Positions 1 to 7,260 of a stretch of DNA of 32,296 nt are shown here, piece after piece. The stretch comes from Deltaproteobacteria bacterium (GTDB taxonomy: Bacteria > Desulfobacterota > GWC2-55-46 > DRQE01): positions 1 through 32,296 of the forward strand of contig JACRCI010000019.1 in NCBI GenBank assembly GCA_016219105.1, read 5' to 3'. A program made the translations under genes and the position numbers. The notes beneath the pieces were generated by a model that saw only the letters and a program-made list of their open reading frames with translations, was not told the DNA's origin and searched no databases. The number at the start of each line of letters is the position of its first letter. The first letter of the stretch is position 1.

Positions 1-1
1 C

Positions 2-160
2 AAGGAGATTTCAACGAGACCTCCCAAGGAGACACCTTCAAAACCCTTTAAGATAAGAAAGAAGCGTATCCCCCCGCCAAAGGACCACCCTTGGAGGAAG
101 TATTCACACGCTGCCAAAAAGAGGACATTTCTATTTTGGCTTGACATTTGCAAGGAATAA
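2..160 (+). CDS. C-terminal fragment of a probable transposase (partial)
   Basis: A frame enters from the left edge and stays open for 52 codons to a TAA at 158-160. It reads as a basic, proline-rich tail with a PPPKDHPWRK segment followed by KRTFLFW. From memory, tails with a P..DHPWR motif close DDE transposases of the IS481/ISNCY-like integrase-core type, and the DNA GGACATTTCTATTTTG at 123-138 resembles the terminal repeat of such elements. No catalytic domain is in the window, so this assignment rests on the tail only. A second frame (1-51) is also open to a stop but is short and shows nothing recognisable. If correct, an insertion sequence ends directly upstream of the pilin promoter. 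Confidence 0.4.
   Translation, partial: KEISTRPPKETPSKPFKIRKKRIPPPKDHPWRKYSHAAKKRTFLFWLDICKE
137..152 (+). promoter_or_regulatory. sigma-54-like -24/-12 element upstream of flp
   Basis: TGGCTTG, four bases, then TTGCA. This matches the -24 (TGGC) and -12 (TTGCA) elements of the RpoN consensus with the correct spacing. Pilin genes are often RpoN-dependent in proteobacteria. Caution: it overlaps the end of the putative transposase frame, and no activator-binding site was identified, so a chance match is possible. Confidence 0.35.
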
Positions 161-162
161 AG

Positions 163-191
163 TTGACACCCGCGCTAAACTAATCTATACT
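163..191 (+). promoter_or_regulatory. sigma-70 promoter of flp
   Basis: TTGACA (163-168), 17-bp spacer, TATACT (186-191): a near-perfect housekeeping promoter. It predicts a transcript starting near 198, about 59 nt before the flp start, with an AAAGGAGG ribosome site just upstream of the ATG. Confidence 0.7.
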
Positions 192-256
192 GTATCCGAA
201 TTCGCGGAAAAAGCGAAAAAAATAGTCGTAAATAATCCAAAAAGGAGGAAAAGAAA

Positions 257-460
257 ATGGATATCCTGAGAGAGCTTTTCGCGAAACTCGCCCTGACGCT
301 GGACAGGGGCCGCGACGAGGAGGGGCAGACGCTCATCGAGTACGTTCTCGTCCTGGTGGTTGTGGTGCTGGCGCTTCTTCTGATCTATAAGAACTCGAAT
401 CTTGAAGACTCCATCAGTAACGCTTTAAGCAAGATCAGCTCGCAGATACAGGGCACATAA
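257..460 (+). CDS. flp: Flp-type pilin
   Basis: A 67-residue prepilin that would form the major subunit of a Tad/Flp type IVb pilus. The sequence shows a charged N-terminal leader of about 22 residues ending EEG, followed by QTLIEYVLVLVV. This is the Flp signature: prepilin peptidase cleaves after Gly, Glu is at +5 with an adjacent Tyr, and a hydrophobic stretch of about 20 residues drives subunit packing. The length is typical of Flp pilins. The start is fixed by a strong AAAGGAGG ribosome site 8-9 nt upstream. It is the first gene of the tad locus and the only one with an obvious strong promoter, consistent with the high expression needed for a pilin. No prepilin peptidase gene (tadV/cpaA) is in the window. 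Confidence 0.93.
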   Translation: MDILRELFAKLALTLDRGRDEEGQTLIEYVLVLVVVVLALLLIYKNSNLEDSISNALSKISSQIQGT

Positions 461-842
461 CAGGCGTCAAAGATAGAAGTTGCTGAAGGGCTGAATTCGT
501 GTCATTGCGAGGCACCCCTGATTAAAACGCTCAGGGGCAGGCTCCGGCGACGAAGCAATCTCCTTACCTTTCTTCCTACCCTCTCCCCTGTGGGGAGAGG
601 GTAGGGTGAGGGGTAACTTGTTTCAGGGCAGCATGACAACTTTATTTGTTCTGTCACCCTGAATTTATTTCAGGGTCTATTTGTAATCCCCGAAACAGGT
701 CCGGGGTAGGCTCTGTCCTCTCCCTGCCTGCGGCAGGCAGGCCGTCACTGCAAGGGTTGGGGTGAGGGGGATAATTTGTCTTCCGCAAAATCCGGTCAGG
801 CCGTGTAATCGTAAATTTTGCCTTTTTCAATATCATTATAAT
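461..842. repeat. Repeat mosaic between flp and tadE
   Basis: No gene is seen here. The spacer is a patchwork of dispersed repeat families that recur through the window. Family B (GTCATTGCGAGG ... GAAGCAATCTC) lies at about 499-563. Family A, a perfect palindrome CCCTCTCCCC-tgt-GGGGAGAGGG, lies at 579-601 with its TAGGGTGAGGGG tail to 613. Family C (CAGCATGACAAC ... GTCACCCTGAATTTATTTCAGGG) is at about 620-692. A degenerate family A copy at 713-772 is interrupted by the palindrome CCTGCCTGCGGCAGGCAGG. Some hairpins could act as terminators, but none is followed by a T-run. Confidence 0.8.
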
Positions 843-1283
843 ATGGACGACAGAGATACGGAACTCGGCCAGACGCTCGTTGAAACCGTTTTTGTGCTCG
901 TGCTCCTGCTTATCCTCATCCTCGGGATCGCGGAGTTCGCGAGGGCCTGGTACGTTAAAAACTCCCTTAACAACGCGGCCCGCTTCGGCGCGAGGGTCGG
1001 GGCTGTCACATCGGGCCTTGTCTCTGAAACAAATACGTTATGCTCTTCGCCTGTAAGCAATGTGGCAAAAGCTGTCTGCCCCCCCCAATCTCCGGGCGTG
1101 CCAGCCGCCGCAAAGGTAACCGTGGTCTGTACAGACCCAAGTAATGTCGTGAAAAATTGCACAACTGCCGCTACCGGCGACACGGTAACGGTTACTGTCT
1201 CGACGGATTTTTCCACATTTAAAATTCTGCCGCTGTTCAGCGTAACGACGCTGTCCTCGCAGGCGTCAATGAGGTATGAATAG
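843..1283 (+). CDS. tadE: TadE-like minor pilin / pseudopilin
   Basis: A 146-residue TadE-family protein. After a short polar leader (MDDRDTELG), QTLVETVFVLVLLLILILGIAEFARAWYVKN follows the TadE-like pattern: Gly, then Glu near +5, then a long hydrophobic helix, with NNAARFGARVGAV downstream. The remaining ~100 residues are Thr/Ser/Val-rich and predicted to be exported, with four cysteines that could pair in the periplasm. TadE proteins are processed by the prepilin peptidase and are needed for Flp pilus assembly. I chose the ATG at 843 because an upstream in-frame start would add 27 non-pilin residues encoded by repeat DNA. There is no clear ribosome site before 843, so expression may be weak or depend on coupling. 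Confidence 0.85.
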   Translation: MDDRDTELGQTLVETVFVLVLLLILILGIAEFARAWYVKNSLNNAARFGARVGAVTSGLVSETNTLCSSPVSNVAKAVCPPQSPGVPAAAKVTVVCTDPSNVVKNCTTAATGDTVTVTVSTDFSTFKILPLFSVTTLSSQASMRYE

Positions 1284-1475
1284 CAGGGTACCCCTCACCT
1301 CAATCCTCTCCCCAAAGGGGAGAGGAGGAAAAGAAGAGCAACAGGCAAGTCAGGTAGGGTGGGCTGTGCCCACCATTAACTAAATACAAGATGCTGAAAT
1401 GAGCCTGAAATAAATTCAGCATGACAATTTCAGCATCAGCATGACAGATTTCCTTCGCAATGACGAATAAAAGGA
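1284..1475. repeat. Repeat-filled tadE-cpaB spacer
   Basis: Contains an inverted family A copy (1291-1328, CCCCTCACC ... CTCTCCCC-aaa-GGGGAGAG), then family C sequence (ATGCTGAAATGAG ... TTCAGCATGACA, 1390-1447) and half of a family B element (CTTCGCAATGACGAA, about 1453-1467) ending just before the cpaB ribosome site AAAGGAGG. Confidence 0.75.
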
Positions 1476-1482
1476 GGCTATT

Positions 1483-2328
1483 ATGGCGGCTAAACCGAGG
1501 GCGGTTCTTGTAATAGGCGTAATCGCCGTGATAATCGCAGGGGTGGCGAGCATCTTTCTCTACAGCTATCTTAAAACACAGGAAGAGAGGGTTGGCAGGG
1601 CCGTGGCGACCCGGCGTATCGTCGCGGCGGCCGTGGAGATACCGGCCGGGGCCGCTATAGGCGCCGGGCACGTCGCCATTGCCGAATGGCCGGAGGCCAG
1701 CGTGCCGCAGGGCGCGTTAGTGTCAACCGGCGAGGCCCTCGGCAGGGTGGCCGTTATCGGGATACAGCGGGGGGATTCGATTACCGAGGCGAAACTCGTT
1801 CCGAAAGGGGGGCCGGCCGGCATCCTGTCTTACAGGATACCCGAAGGGCACAGGGCGATGACCGTGGGCGTTGACAAGGTCTCCGGCGTGGCCGGGTTCA
1901 TCTCTCCGGGCAACATGGTTGACGTCATTGTTACGGCGACCGCCGGGGCGGGCGAACCCATAAGCAAGATATTCCTCCAGAACGTCCCGATACTCGCGAC
2001 CGGCCGCATAATAGAACAGCAGCAGGGCGGTGAGCCGGCGGAGGTGCCGACCGTTACCCTCGACGTCACCCCGCAGGACGCCGAAAGGCTCGCGCTCGCC
2101 TCCAGTCAGGGGAAGCTCCAATTGGTGCTCAGGAGGGCCGGGGATAAGGTCGAGTCGTCCACCGCGGGCGCGACGATCCAGAGGGTCATCTACTACGGCG
2201 GGGCCGTGAAGGCCGCGCCGGGGAAGAAAGCGGAAGCAAAGGCGGAAAGACCCATGCCGCAGAAGTTTTCCGTCGAGGTCCTGCGCAGTTCCACCCGGAG
2301 CGTCGAGAGCTTCGGGGGCAAGGAGTGA
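1483..2328 (+). CDS. cpaB: Flp pilus assembly protein CpaB/RcpC
   Basis: A 281-residue inner-membrane-anchored periplasmic protein of the Tad machinery. One N-terminal membrane helix (residues ~8-29) is followed by a SAF-like domain (about 45-110: VAAAVEIPAGAAIGAGHVAIAEWPEASVPQG with conserved IP.G, then LGR.A...I..GD.I), and by the RcpC/CpaB C-terminal domain (about 117-225: RAMTVGVDKVSGVAGFISPGNMVDVIVT, and VTLDVTPQDAERLALASSQGKLQLVLR). These are the hallmark blocks of CpaB, thought to gate or stabilise the secretin. An AAAGGAGG ribosome site precedes the ATG. The length is normal for the family. The last ~50 residues are Lys/Ala/Glu-rich and not conserved. The order cpaB-cpaC is canonical, although a nuclease gene now separates the two. 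Confidence 0.93.
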   Translation: MAAKPRAVLVIGVIAVIIAGVASIFLYSYLKTQEERVGRAVATRRIVAAAVEIPAGAAIGAGHVAIAEWPEASVPQGALVSTGEALGRVAVIGIQRGDSITEAKLVPKGGPAGILSYRIPEGHRAMTVGVDKVSGVAGFISPGNMVDVIVTATAGAGEPISKIFLQNVPILATGRIIEQQQGGEPAEVPTVTLDVTPQDAERLALASSQGKLQLVLRRAGDKVESSTAGATIQRVIYYGGAVKAAPGKKAEAKAERPMPQKFSVEVLRSSTRSVESFGGKE

Positions 2329-2335
2329 ATACTAT

Positions 2336-2422
2336 ACTGCTCCCTCTCCCTGTGGGGGAGAGGATATAAAATGATATTTACTCCCTCTCCCCATGGGGGA
2401 GAGGGCTGGGGTGAGGGGGAAG
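2336..2422. repeat. Two family A units left of the DUF559 gene
   Basis: TCCCTCTCCC-tg-tGGGGGAGAGG (2341-2363) and CTCCCTCTCCCC-at-GGGGGAGAGG (2381-2404, tail to 2420), joined by ATATAAAATGATATTTA. The ~40-bp unit is the same one that forms the tandem array at 2859-3166 on the other side of the nuclease gene. Confidence 0.8.
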
Positions 2423-2438
2423 TAAGCGTCAAAAGAAA

Positions 2439-2843
2439 ATGAAACGAAGTAATATTGAAATAAGCAGAAAACTTCGGAAGAATCAAACGGATGCTGAAAG
2501 GAAACTCTGGGCTATATTAAGGGATCGTCAGCTTATTGAAGTAAAATTCAGAAGGCAATGTCCGGTTGGAAGATATATATTGGACTTTTATTCTCCGGAA
2601 CATAAACTTGGCATAGAAGCCGATGGAGGACAGCATTACGAAGATGCGAATTGTCTTCGTGATGAAATAAGGACAAAAGAGCTGTCCCGTTCAGGGGTGC
2701 GCATATTGAGGTTCAGCGATTTAGAGATATTGAATAATATCGAGGGGGTCTGTGAAGCAATTCAAGAGGCCATAGAGAACAGGAAAAGCAATCCCCTCAC
2801 CTCAATCCTCTCCCCAAAGGGGAGAGGAGGTAAAAAGGAGTAA
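2439..2843 (+). CDS. DUF559 domain endonuclease-like protein
   Basis: A 134-residue protein of the DUF559 family, whose fold is related to Vsr-type and PD-(D/E)XK nucleases. Visible blocks are RKLRKNQTDAERKLWAILRDRQL (residues ~10-32), F.RQ.P.G.YI.DFYSPE (about 37-54), the catalytic-type segment LGIEADGGQHYED (about 57-69, Glu-x-Asp-Gly...His), and LSRSGVRILRFSD (about 80-92). These match the usual order, and the core length of ~115 residues is normal. The last ~17 residues (NPLTSILSPKGRGG...) are translated from an inverted family A repeat. It lies between cpaB and cpaC with no methylase or Tad function beside it, flanked on both sides by the same 40-bp repeat units. It therefore looks like a selfish or mobile passenger. 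It is AT-richer than its neighbours, and there is no good ribosome site. Confidence 0.85.
   Translation: MKRSNIEISRKLRKNQTDAERKLWAILRDRQLIEVKFRRQCPVGRYILDFYSPEHKLGIEADGGQHYEDANCLRDEIRTKELSRSGVRILRFSDLEILNNIEGVCEAIQEAIENRKSNPLTSILSPKGRGGKKE
2788..2831 (-). repeat. Family A repeat forming the 3' end of the DUF559 gene
   Basis: CCCCTCACCTCAATCCTCTC then CCCaaaGGGGAGAGGAGG, the same inverted copy as at 1291-1328. It lies inside the reading frame and encodes the C-terminal tail of the nuclease. Confidence 0.8.
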
Positions 2844-2858
2844 AGGAGAAGAGATATT

Positions 2859-3166
2859 AAATGACACTTACTCCCTCCCCCAAAGGGGAGAGGATATAAA
2901 AGGACACTTACTCCCTCCCTCTAAGGGGAGAGGATATAAAATGACACTTACTCCCTCCCTCGAAGGGGAGAGGAGGTAAAAAAGAGCAAGAGTAGAGGTA
3001 ATTATTGTCCTCTCTCCCCGAAAGGGATATGAAATGACATTTTTTTCCTCCTCCCAAAGAGAGAGGATATAAAATAGTATCTTTACTCCCTCCCTCGAAG
3101 GGGAGAGGAGACAAAAGGATATTTACCCCCTCTCCCCGTGGGGGAGAGGGCAGGGGTGAGGGGGAT
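2859..3166. repeat. Tandem array of 40-bp family A units
   Basis: This 349-bp spacer (2844-3192) holds no gene. The unit begins AAATGACACTTACTCCCTCC, then CTCGAAGGGGAGAGGATAT, and starts at 2859, 2899 and 2939 (exact 40-bp period). After a longer 93-bp unit the 40-bp period resumes at 3032 and 3072. The array closes with a full family A element (about 3127-3165, CCCCCTCTCCCC-gt-GGGGGAGAGGG plus GGTGAGGGGG). Each unit can form a CCCTCCC/GGGGAGAGG-type hairpin. Confidence 0.85.
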
Positions 3167-3192
3167 TGCCCACCATAACAGGAGGAGGGTTT

Positions 3193-4527
3193 ATGATAAA
3201 TAAAAAATTCGCGTTTTTACTGGCGCTTTTCGCCGTCTTTCTTTTCTGCGCCTCTTCAATGGCCGCCATACCGGTCGAGGTGTCCGTCGGAAAGGGGACG
3301 GTGGTCACGCTCAAGAAAAGGAGCGAAAGGGTCTCCATATCCGAGCCGGCCATAGCCGACCTTATCGTGGTCTCTCCGACGGAACTTCTCATAAACGGCA
3401 AAAAGGTCGGCTCGACGAGCCTGATCGTGTGGGAGAAGGACGGGGGACGCACGTTTTTCGACGTCTACGTCACGGGCAACGTGGGCGAGCTTGGCGAAAA
3501 GATAAAGGCCATCGCCCCGGACGACGACATAACGGCCGAGGTCGCCAACGACACCATTGTTTTGAAGGGGACGGTCAGGAGCGAGGAGACCATAAAAAAG
3601 GCGGCGGCCCTGGCCGGGGCATACGCGCCAAAGGTCGTTAATTTCCTGAGGACCACTGAGCCCCAGCAGGTGATGCTCGAGGTCAAGGTCGCCCAGATTG
3701 ACAAGACCCGGCTCAAGAAATTCGGCATGGGGGTCCTGGCCAAGGGCAATACGGCCGAGGGCTTTACCAGCAGGTTCGCGGTCCCCGGCGGCAACGTCGG
3801 CGGCACGGCCGGCACGGACGTCACGCCCGGGATAGCGGGTTTCACAATCACCGCCCTTTCCCCGGAGATAGGCATCGCCCACTACCCGAGCGGGGTGGCC
3901 GCGGTCCTGAGGGCGTTGAGCGACAAGGGATACGCGAAGATACTCGCCGAGCCGAACGTCGTGGTGAGGAGCGGAGAGAAGGGCTCTTTCCTCGTAGGCT
4001 CGAGGGTCCCGGTCCAGCAGGTGACCGGCATAGGCGGCTCCCAGACCGTGTCCGTGACGTTCGAGGAGGTCGGCGTAAAGGTCAACTTCACCCCGGAGGT
4101 CATGGACACAGGCATGATAAGGCTCAAGATAGACCCGGCCGAGGTCAGCAACATCGCCAAATACGTTAGCTTCGGCGGCGTCATCGCCCCACAGATAGAC
4201 ACGAGGGAGGTAAGGACGAGCGTTGACCTGAAGGACGGCGACAGCCTCGTGCTCGCCGGGCTTCTCTCGGACGAGACAAAGAAGAACATAAGCAAGATAC
4301 CGCTCCTCGGGGACATACCGGTGTTCGGCGCCTTCTTCAGGGCCTCTGAGGAGGAACTGACGAATACCGAGCTCGCGTTCTTCATAACCCCCAAGCTCAT
4401 AAAGGCCGTGCCTGCGGGAACGAAAACCCCGTTGCCGACGGATAAACAGCTTACGCCCCAGGAGGAGAGGGAGTTCAAGTGGATACCTCTGCCCGGCACG
4501 TCCGGCGCGGCGGAGGAGAAGAAGTAG
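3193..4527 (+). CDS. cpaC: Tad pilus outer-membrane secretin CpaC/RcpA
   Basis: A 444-residue secretin that would form the outer-membrane channel of the Flp pilus. It has a Sec signal peptide (residues 1-23, MINKKFAFLLALFAVFLFC then SSMA). An N-terminal pilus-formation domain (about 25-95) contains VSVGKGTVVTLKKRSERVSI and ISEPAIADLIVVSPTELLINGKKVG. A BON-like stretch lies at about 100-150, and the secretin core (about 165-415) contains VLRALSDKGYAKILAEPNVVV, GVKVNFTPEV, LKDGDSLVLAGLL and the secretin signature IPLLGDIPVFGAFF. The ATG at 3193 is preferred over one 27 nt upstream because AGGAGGAGG sits immediately before it and the signal peptide then begins correctly. The length is usual for CpaC, which is shorter than type II secretins. 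Confidence 0.95.
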   Translation: MINKKFAFLLALFAVFLFCASSMAAIPVEVSVGKGTVVTLKKRSERVSISEPAIADLIVVSPTELLINGKKVGSTSLIVWEKDGGRTFFDVYVTGNVGELGEKIKAIAPDDDITAEVANDTIVLKGTVRSEETIKKAAALAGAYAPKVVNFLRTTEPQQVMLEVKVAQIDKTRLKKFGMGVLAKGNTAEGFTSRFAVPGGNVGGTAGTDVTPGIAGFTITALSPEIGIAHYPSGVAAVLRALSDKGYAKILAEPNVVVRSGEKGSFLVGSRVPVQQVTGIGGSQTVSVTFEEVGVKVNFTPEVMDTGMIRLKIDPAEVSNIAKYVSFGGVIAPQIDTREVRTSVDLKDGDSLVLAGLLSDETKKNISKIPLLGDIPVFGAFFRASEEELTNTELAFFITPKLIKAVPAGTKTPLPTDKQLTPQEEREFKWIPLPGTSGAAEEKK

Positions 4528-4543
4528 GGCGGGGTTAGTGTTT

Positions 4544-4690
4544 GTCTGTCATTGCGAGGGCTTTAGCCCGAAGCAATCCCGGGCTTAAAGAATGAGATTG
4601 CTTCGGCACTCCGTGCCTCGCAATGACAAAACAGGGTCATTGCGTGCCGTTCACGTCATTGCGAGGGCTTTAGCCCGAAGCAATCCCGGA
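4544..4690. repeat. Family B inverted-repeat element, one and a half copies
   Basis: TGTCATTGCGAGGGCTTTAG then CCCGAAGCAATCCCGG (about 4547-4583), inverted partner GAGATTGCTTCGG ... CCTCGCAATGACA (about 4592-4628), then another left half at about 4656-4690. The paired halves form a MITE-like ~80-bp palindrome. Families of this CATTGCGAG/GAAGCAATC type are widespread in bacterial genomes. Confidence 0.8.
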
Positions 4691-4710
4691 CCAATGAAGA
4701 TGGCGTCAAA

Positions 4711-5850
4711 ATGAGATTCCTCATTAAACATAAAGGAGGCTCCGGCCTCGGCGAAAGAGGCGTCGCCTTCGTCCTCGTGATAGGCGCCGTGGTTTTTTTC
4801 CTGATCTTCTTCCTCGTCTTTATTGACGTCGCGTATGTCTACTACGTGAGGGGGCAACTCCATAACGCGGCCGACGCGGCGACGCTGGCGGCCGTTGCCA
4901 AAACACAGGAAGGAAGCTGTTCTCTCGACAGGACTCCGGCGACAACGGAAGCTATTCTGTTCGCATCGAAGAATTCCGCGGCCGGAGAACCCGTGGCGAT
5001 CACTTCAGGCGACGTAATCTACGGCAGATGGGACGGGACAACGAGGTTGTTCACATCATGCGCTGAAGACTCCGCGGTTACGGTCAACGCTGTGAAGGTG
5101 ATCGCGCGTAAAACCGTCGGATTGGTCTTCGGCAGGCTCGTAAACGCGCTCAACATGCTCCCCGGGGCCTCGGCCATCGCCACAAGGCCGCCGAGGGCCG
5201 AGGTCCCGTTCGCGATATGCATTGACACCTGCGATATTGTTCCAGGCAAGCTTTACTTCGAGCACGATGTCCCGGCGAACCAGCAAGTCGCGTGGACCCT
5301 GCTTCAAGACAACCCGTCCGTGAACTCGAACGACCTGAGCGATTTCATCTGCAATGGAACCGAGGTCAAGGCCTGCGGCAAAAGCGTGTATGTGAGCGGG
5401 GGCGAGCATGAGTCCGTCTTGAAAGATCTGAGATGCGCCTTCAAAGACCCTCTTTACGACAGCCTTCACAAGGTATGCGCGGTCGGCGCATGCGACACGC
5501 AGGGCGATCACGTCCTGTCATGGACCGTCATAACCGCGGTGCTCCGCAATGATAACCCCGGTCCTGGGAGTTGCGGACATGACGAAAAATGGTTTTGCGG
5601 TAAATGTCTGAAGAAGAATGAAGGCACTCCGAGGCAATACACTGTTGATAGATACGCGGAGATAATCATCACGGACGTTATCCCGGAAAGCGAGGGTGGC
5701 GGCAGTTTCTGCCGCACCTGTCCGGATTACTCCCCCATTCCGGACGAGGGGGAGGAGGAGGAAGAGTTGATTAAAATAAGCGGTAGCATAAGGTGCGAAA
5801 ACTGTCCGAACCCGAATTTCATGGGCCACATTCCGGCGCTGGTCAAGTGA
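4711..5850 (+). CDS. tadG: TadG-like cysteine-rich pilus assembly protein
   Basis: A 379-residue TadG-like protein. The N-terminus (GLGERGVAFVLVIGAVVFFLIFFLVFIDVAYVYYVRGQLHNAADAATLAAVA, residues ~12-66) is the TadG/TadE-type signature: Gly-Glu-Arg-Gly, one membrane helix, then a conserved NAADAAxLAA helix. The rest is predicted to be periplasmic or exposed and has no vWA domain that I can see. It is unusually rich in cysteine (16 in all), including CIDTC and three CxxC pairs near the C-terminus (FCGKC, FCRTC, RCENC), with an acidic GEEEEE linker. Disulfides or metal binding are possible. It lies between cpaC and cpaE, a normal Tad position. The ribosome site before the ATG is weak. Confidence 0.8.
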   Translation: MRFLIKHKGGSGLGERGVAFVLVIGAVVFFLIFFLVFIDVAYVYYVRGQLHNAADAATLAAVAKTQEGSCSLDRTPATTEAILFASKNSAAGEPVAITSGDVIYGRWDGTTRLFTSCAEDSAVTVNAVKVIARKTVGLVFGRLVNALNMLPGASAIATRPPRAEVPFAICIDTCDIVPGKLYFEHDVPANQQVAWTLLQDNPSVNSNDLSDFICNGTEVKACGKSVYVSGGEHESVLKDLRCAFKDPLYDSLHKVCAVGACDTQGDHVLSWTVITAVLRNDNPGPGSCGHDEKWFCGKCLKKNEGTPRQYTVDRYAEIIITDVIPESEGGGSFCRTCPDYSPIPDEGEEEEELIKISGSIRCENCPNPNFMGHIPALVK

Positions 5851-5865
5851 GTTAAGCAGGGTGGG

Positions 5866-5917
5866 CGGTGCCCACCACTAAATACGAGATGCTGAACCGA
5901 GTTCAGCATGACATGAT
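5866..5917. repeat. Family C repeat upstream of cpaE
   Basis: ACTAAATACGAGATGCTGAA then CCGAGTTCAGCATGACA, with inverted GCTGAA/TTCAGC, preceded by GGGTGGGCGGTGCCCACC. The copy runs straight into ATAAAAGGAGTCC, the cpaE ribosome-site region. The same junction precedes cpaF. Confidence 0.7.
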
Positions 5918-5938
5918 AAAAGGAGTCCTGATTAAAAT

Positions 5939-7072
5939 ATGCCCCAGAACATCCCGGTCGTCATAATAGACAGCGACGCCGACATGGCCGGCAGGATGAC
6001 CGGTTATATCAAGCGTCTCGGCGACCATGTCACGGTCGAGGGCGTGGCCGCGACATTTGAAAACGGTTTCGAGCTTATATACAGGAAAAGGCCCATGGTC
6101 GTGATACTGGAGGCCGGGCCCTCGGCCGAGCGTCTCCTTGAGAGGATGGCCGCCATACTCGACCGTTTTCCGCAGATGTCAATATTCGTCACGAGCGCGG
6201 ACAGTTCGGCCGACACCATACTCAAGGTCATGAGGGCCGGGGCCGCCGAATATCTCTTGAGGCCCGTCCTCGAGGTGGACCTCGAGTCGGCCCTCCAGAA
6301 GGTCGGCCGCCTCTATATAACCAAGCCGTCCGTCGAGGCGGCCAGGGGGCGGATATTCACGTTTTTCAGCCCCAAGGGCGGCGTCGGGGTCACCACCGTG
6401 GCGACGAATCTCGCCAGGGACATATCCACGGCCGCTGACAGGCCCACGCTCCTTGTGGACCTCGACCTTAACGCCGGGGACGTCACCACCTTCCTGAACA
6501 TGAAAACGAGCTATACCATAAGCGACGTGACCGCGAACATAAGCAGGCTGGACGAGAGTTTTCTGAAGGGCGTGATAGCGAAGCACGAATCCGGCGTCTA
6601 CGTCCTCTCGGAGCCGCAGAAGGTCGAGGACGCCTTCAACATACCGGGAGGGGACGTAAGGAAGCTTTTGAGGCTCCTCCGGGGCATGTTCGGCAGCATC
6701 GTCATTGACGCCGGGAGCGTCCTTAACGAGAGGTCAATGGCCGCGATAGAGATGGCCGACGTCATAGTCATGGTCTTTGTCATGAGCCTCCCGTGCATAA
6801 GGCACATACAGAGGCACCTTCGCTATTTCGAGGACATGGGGCTGGGAAAGGACAGGATACGGCTCGTGGTCAACAGGTATATAAAAAAAGGGGACATAGG
6901 CATTTCCGACGCCGAAAAGGTCCTTAACCACCCGGTCTTCTGGAGCATACCGAACGATTACGACTCGGCGATGGCCGCGCTCAACAAGGGCGTCCCCATA
7001 GGCATGTACAGGCCCAGGTCGCCTCTCAGCCTGTCCATAGAGGACCTGGCGAAGGAGATAGTAAAACTGTAA
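5939..7072 (+). CDS. cpaE: Tad pilus localisation ATPase CpaE/TadZ
   Basis: A 377-residue two-domain protein. Residues ~1-130 are a receiver-like domain (VVIIDSDADMAGRMTGYI, and SADTILKVMRAGAAEYLLRPV). The usual phospho-acceptor Asp position reads VVILEAG, so phosphorylation is unlikely, as in other TadZ/CpaE proteins. Residues ~137-377 form a ParA/MinD-like ATPase with a deviant Walker A (FFSPKGGVGVTTVATNLA, about 141-158), LLVDLDLNAGD, and IVIDAGSVLNERSMAAIEMAD. TadZ proteins mark the pole and recruit the Tad machine there. An AGGAG lies 13 nt before the ATG, a longer spacing than usual. The gene is followed by repeat-rich DNA before cpaF. Confidence 0.93.
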   Translation: MPQNIPVVIIDSDADMAGRMTGYIKRLGDHVTVEGVAATFENGFELIYRKRPMVVILEAGPSAERLLERMAAILDRFPQMSIFVTSADSSADTILKVMRAGAAEYLLRPVLEVDLESALQKVGRLYITKPSVEAARGRIFTFFSPKGGVGVTTVATNLARDISTAADRPTLLVDLDLNAGDVTTFLNMKTSYTISDVTANISRLDESFLKGVIAKHESGVYVLSEPQKVEDAFNIPGGDVRKLLRLLRGMFGSIVIDAGSVLNERSMAAIEMADVIVMVFVMSLPCIRHIQRHLRYFEDMGLGKDRIRLVVNRYIKKGDIGISDAEKVLNHPVFWSIPNDYDSAMAALNKGVPIGMYRPRSPLSLSIEDLAKEIVKL

Positions 7073-7256
7073 GGGAATTTAATTCCCGTTCGGGGTTTAA
7101 TCACCCGAATAACTAAGGAAGGTCTGATTAATTCCCTGGCCCGTCATTGCGAGCGTAGCGAAGCAATCTCGTCCTTTGGTAAATCAGCAAGTTATGAGAT
7201 TGCTTCGTCGCAACAGCACTCCTCGCAATGACAAAAATAGAATTAATCAGAGGTTC
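7073..7256. repeat. cpaE-cpaF spacer: small palindromes and a family B element
   Basis: The full spacer is 454 bp (7073-7526) with no gene. Directly after the cpaE stop lies GGGAATTTAATTCCC (7073-7087) followed by GTTCGGGGTTTAATC, resembling the sequence after tadC; it is a weak terminator candidate. A complete family B inverted pair follows (GTCATTGCGAGCGTAGCGAA then GCAATCTC at 7142-7169; GAGATTGCTTCG ... CTCGCAATGACA at 7197-7233). Confidence 0.75.
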
Positions 7257-7260
7257 CCTA

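Noticed and set aside
2439-2843. Restriction-modification system
   Set aside because: DUF559 is nuclease-like, but no methyltransferase or specificity gene is adjacent.
2908-3114. Small minus-strand protein
   Set aside because: It is merely translation of the tandem palindromic units.
2859-3166. CRISPR array
   Set aside because: The units are contiguous near-identical 40-mers without unique spacers, and no cas genes are near.
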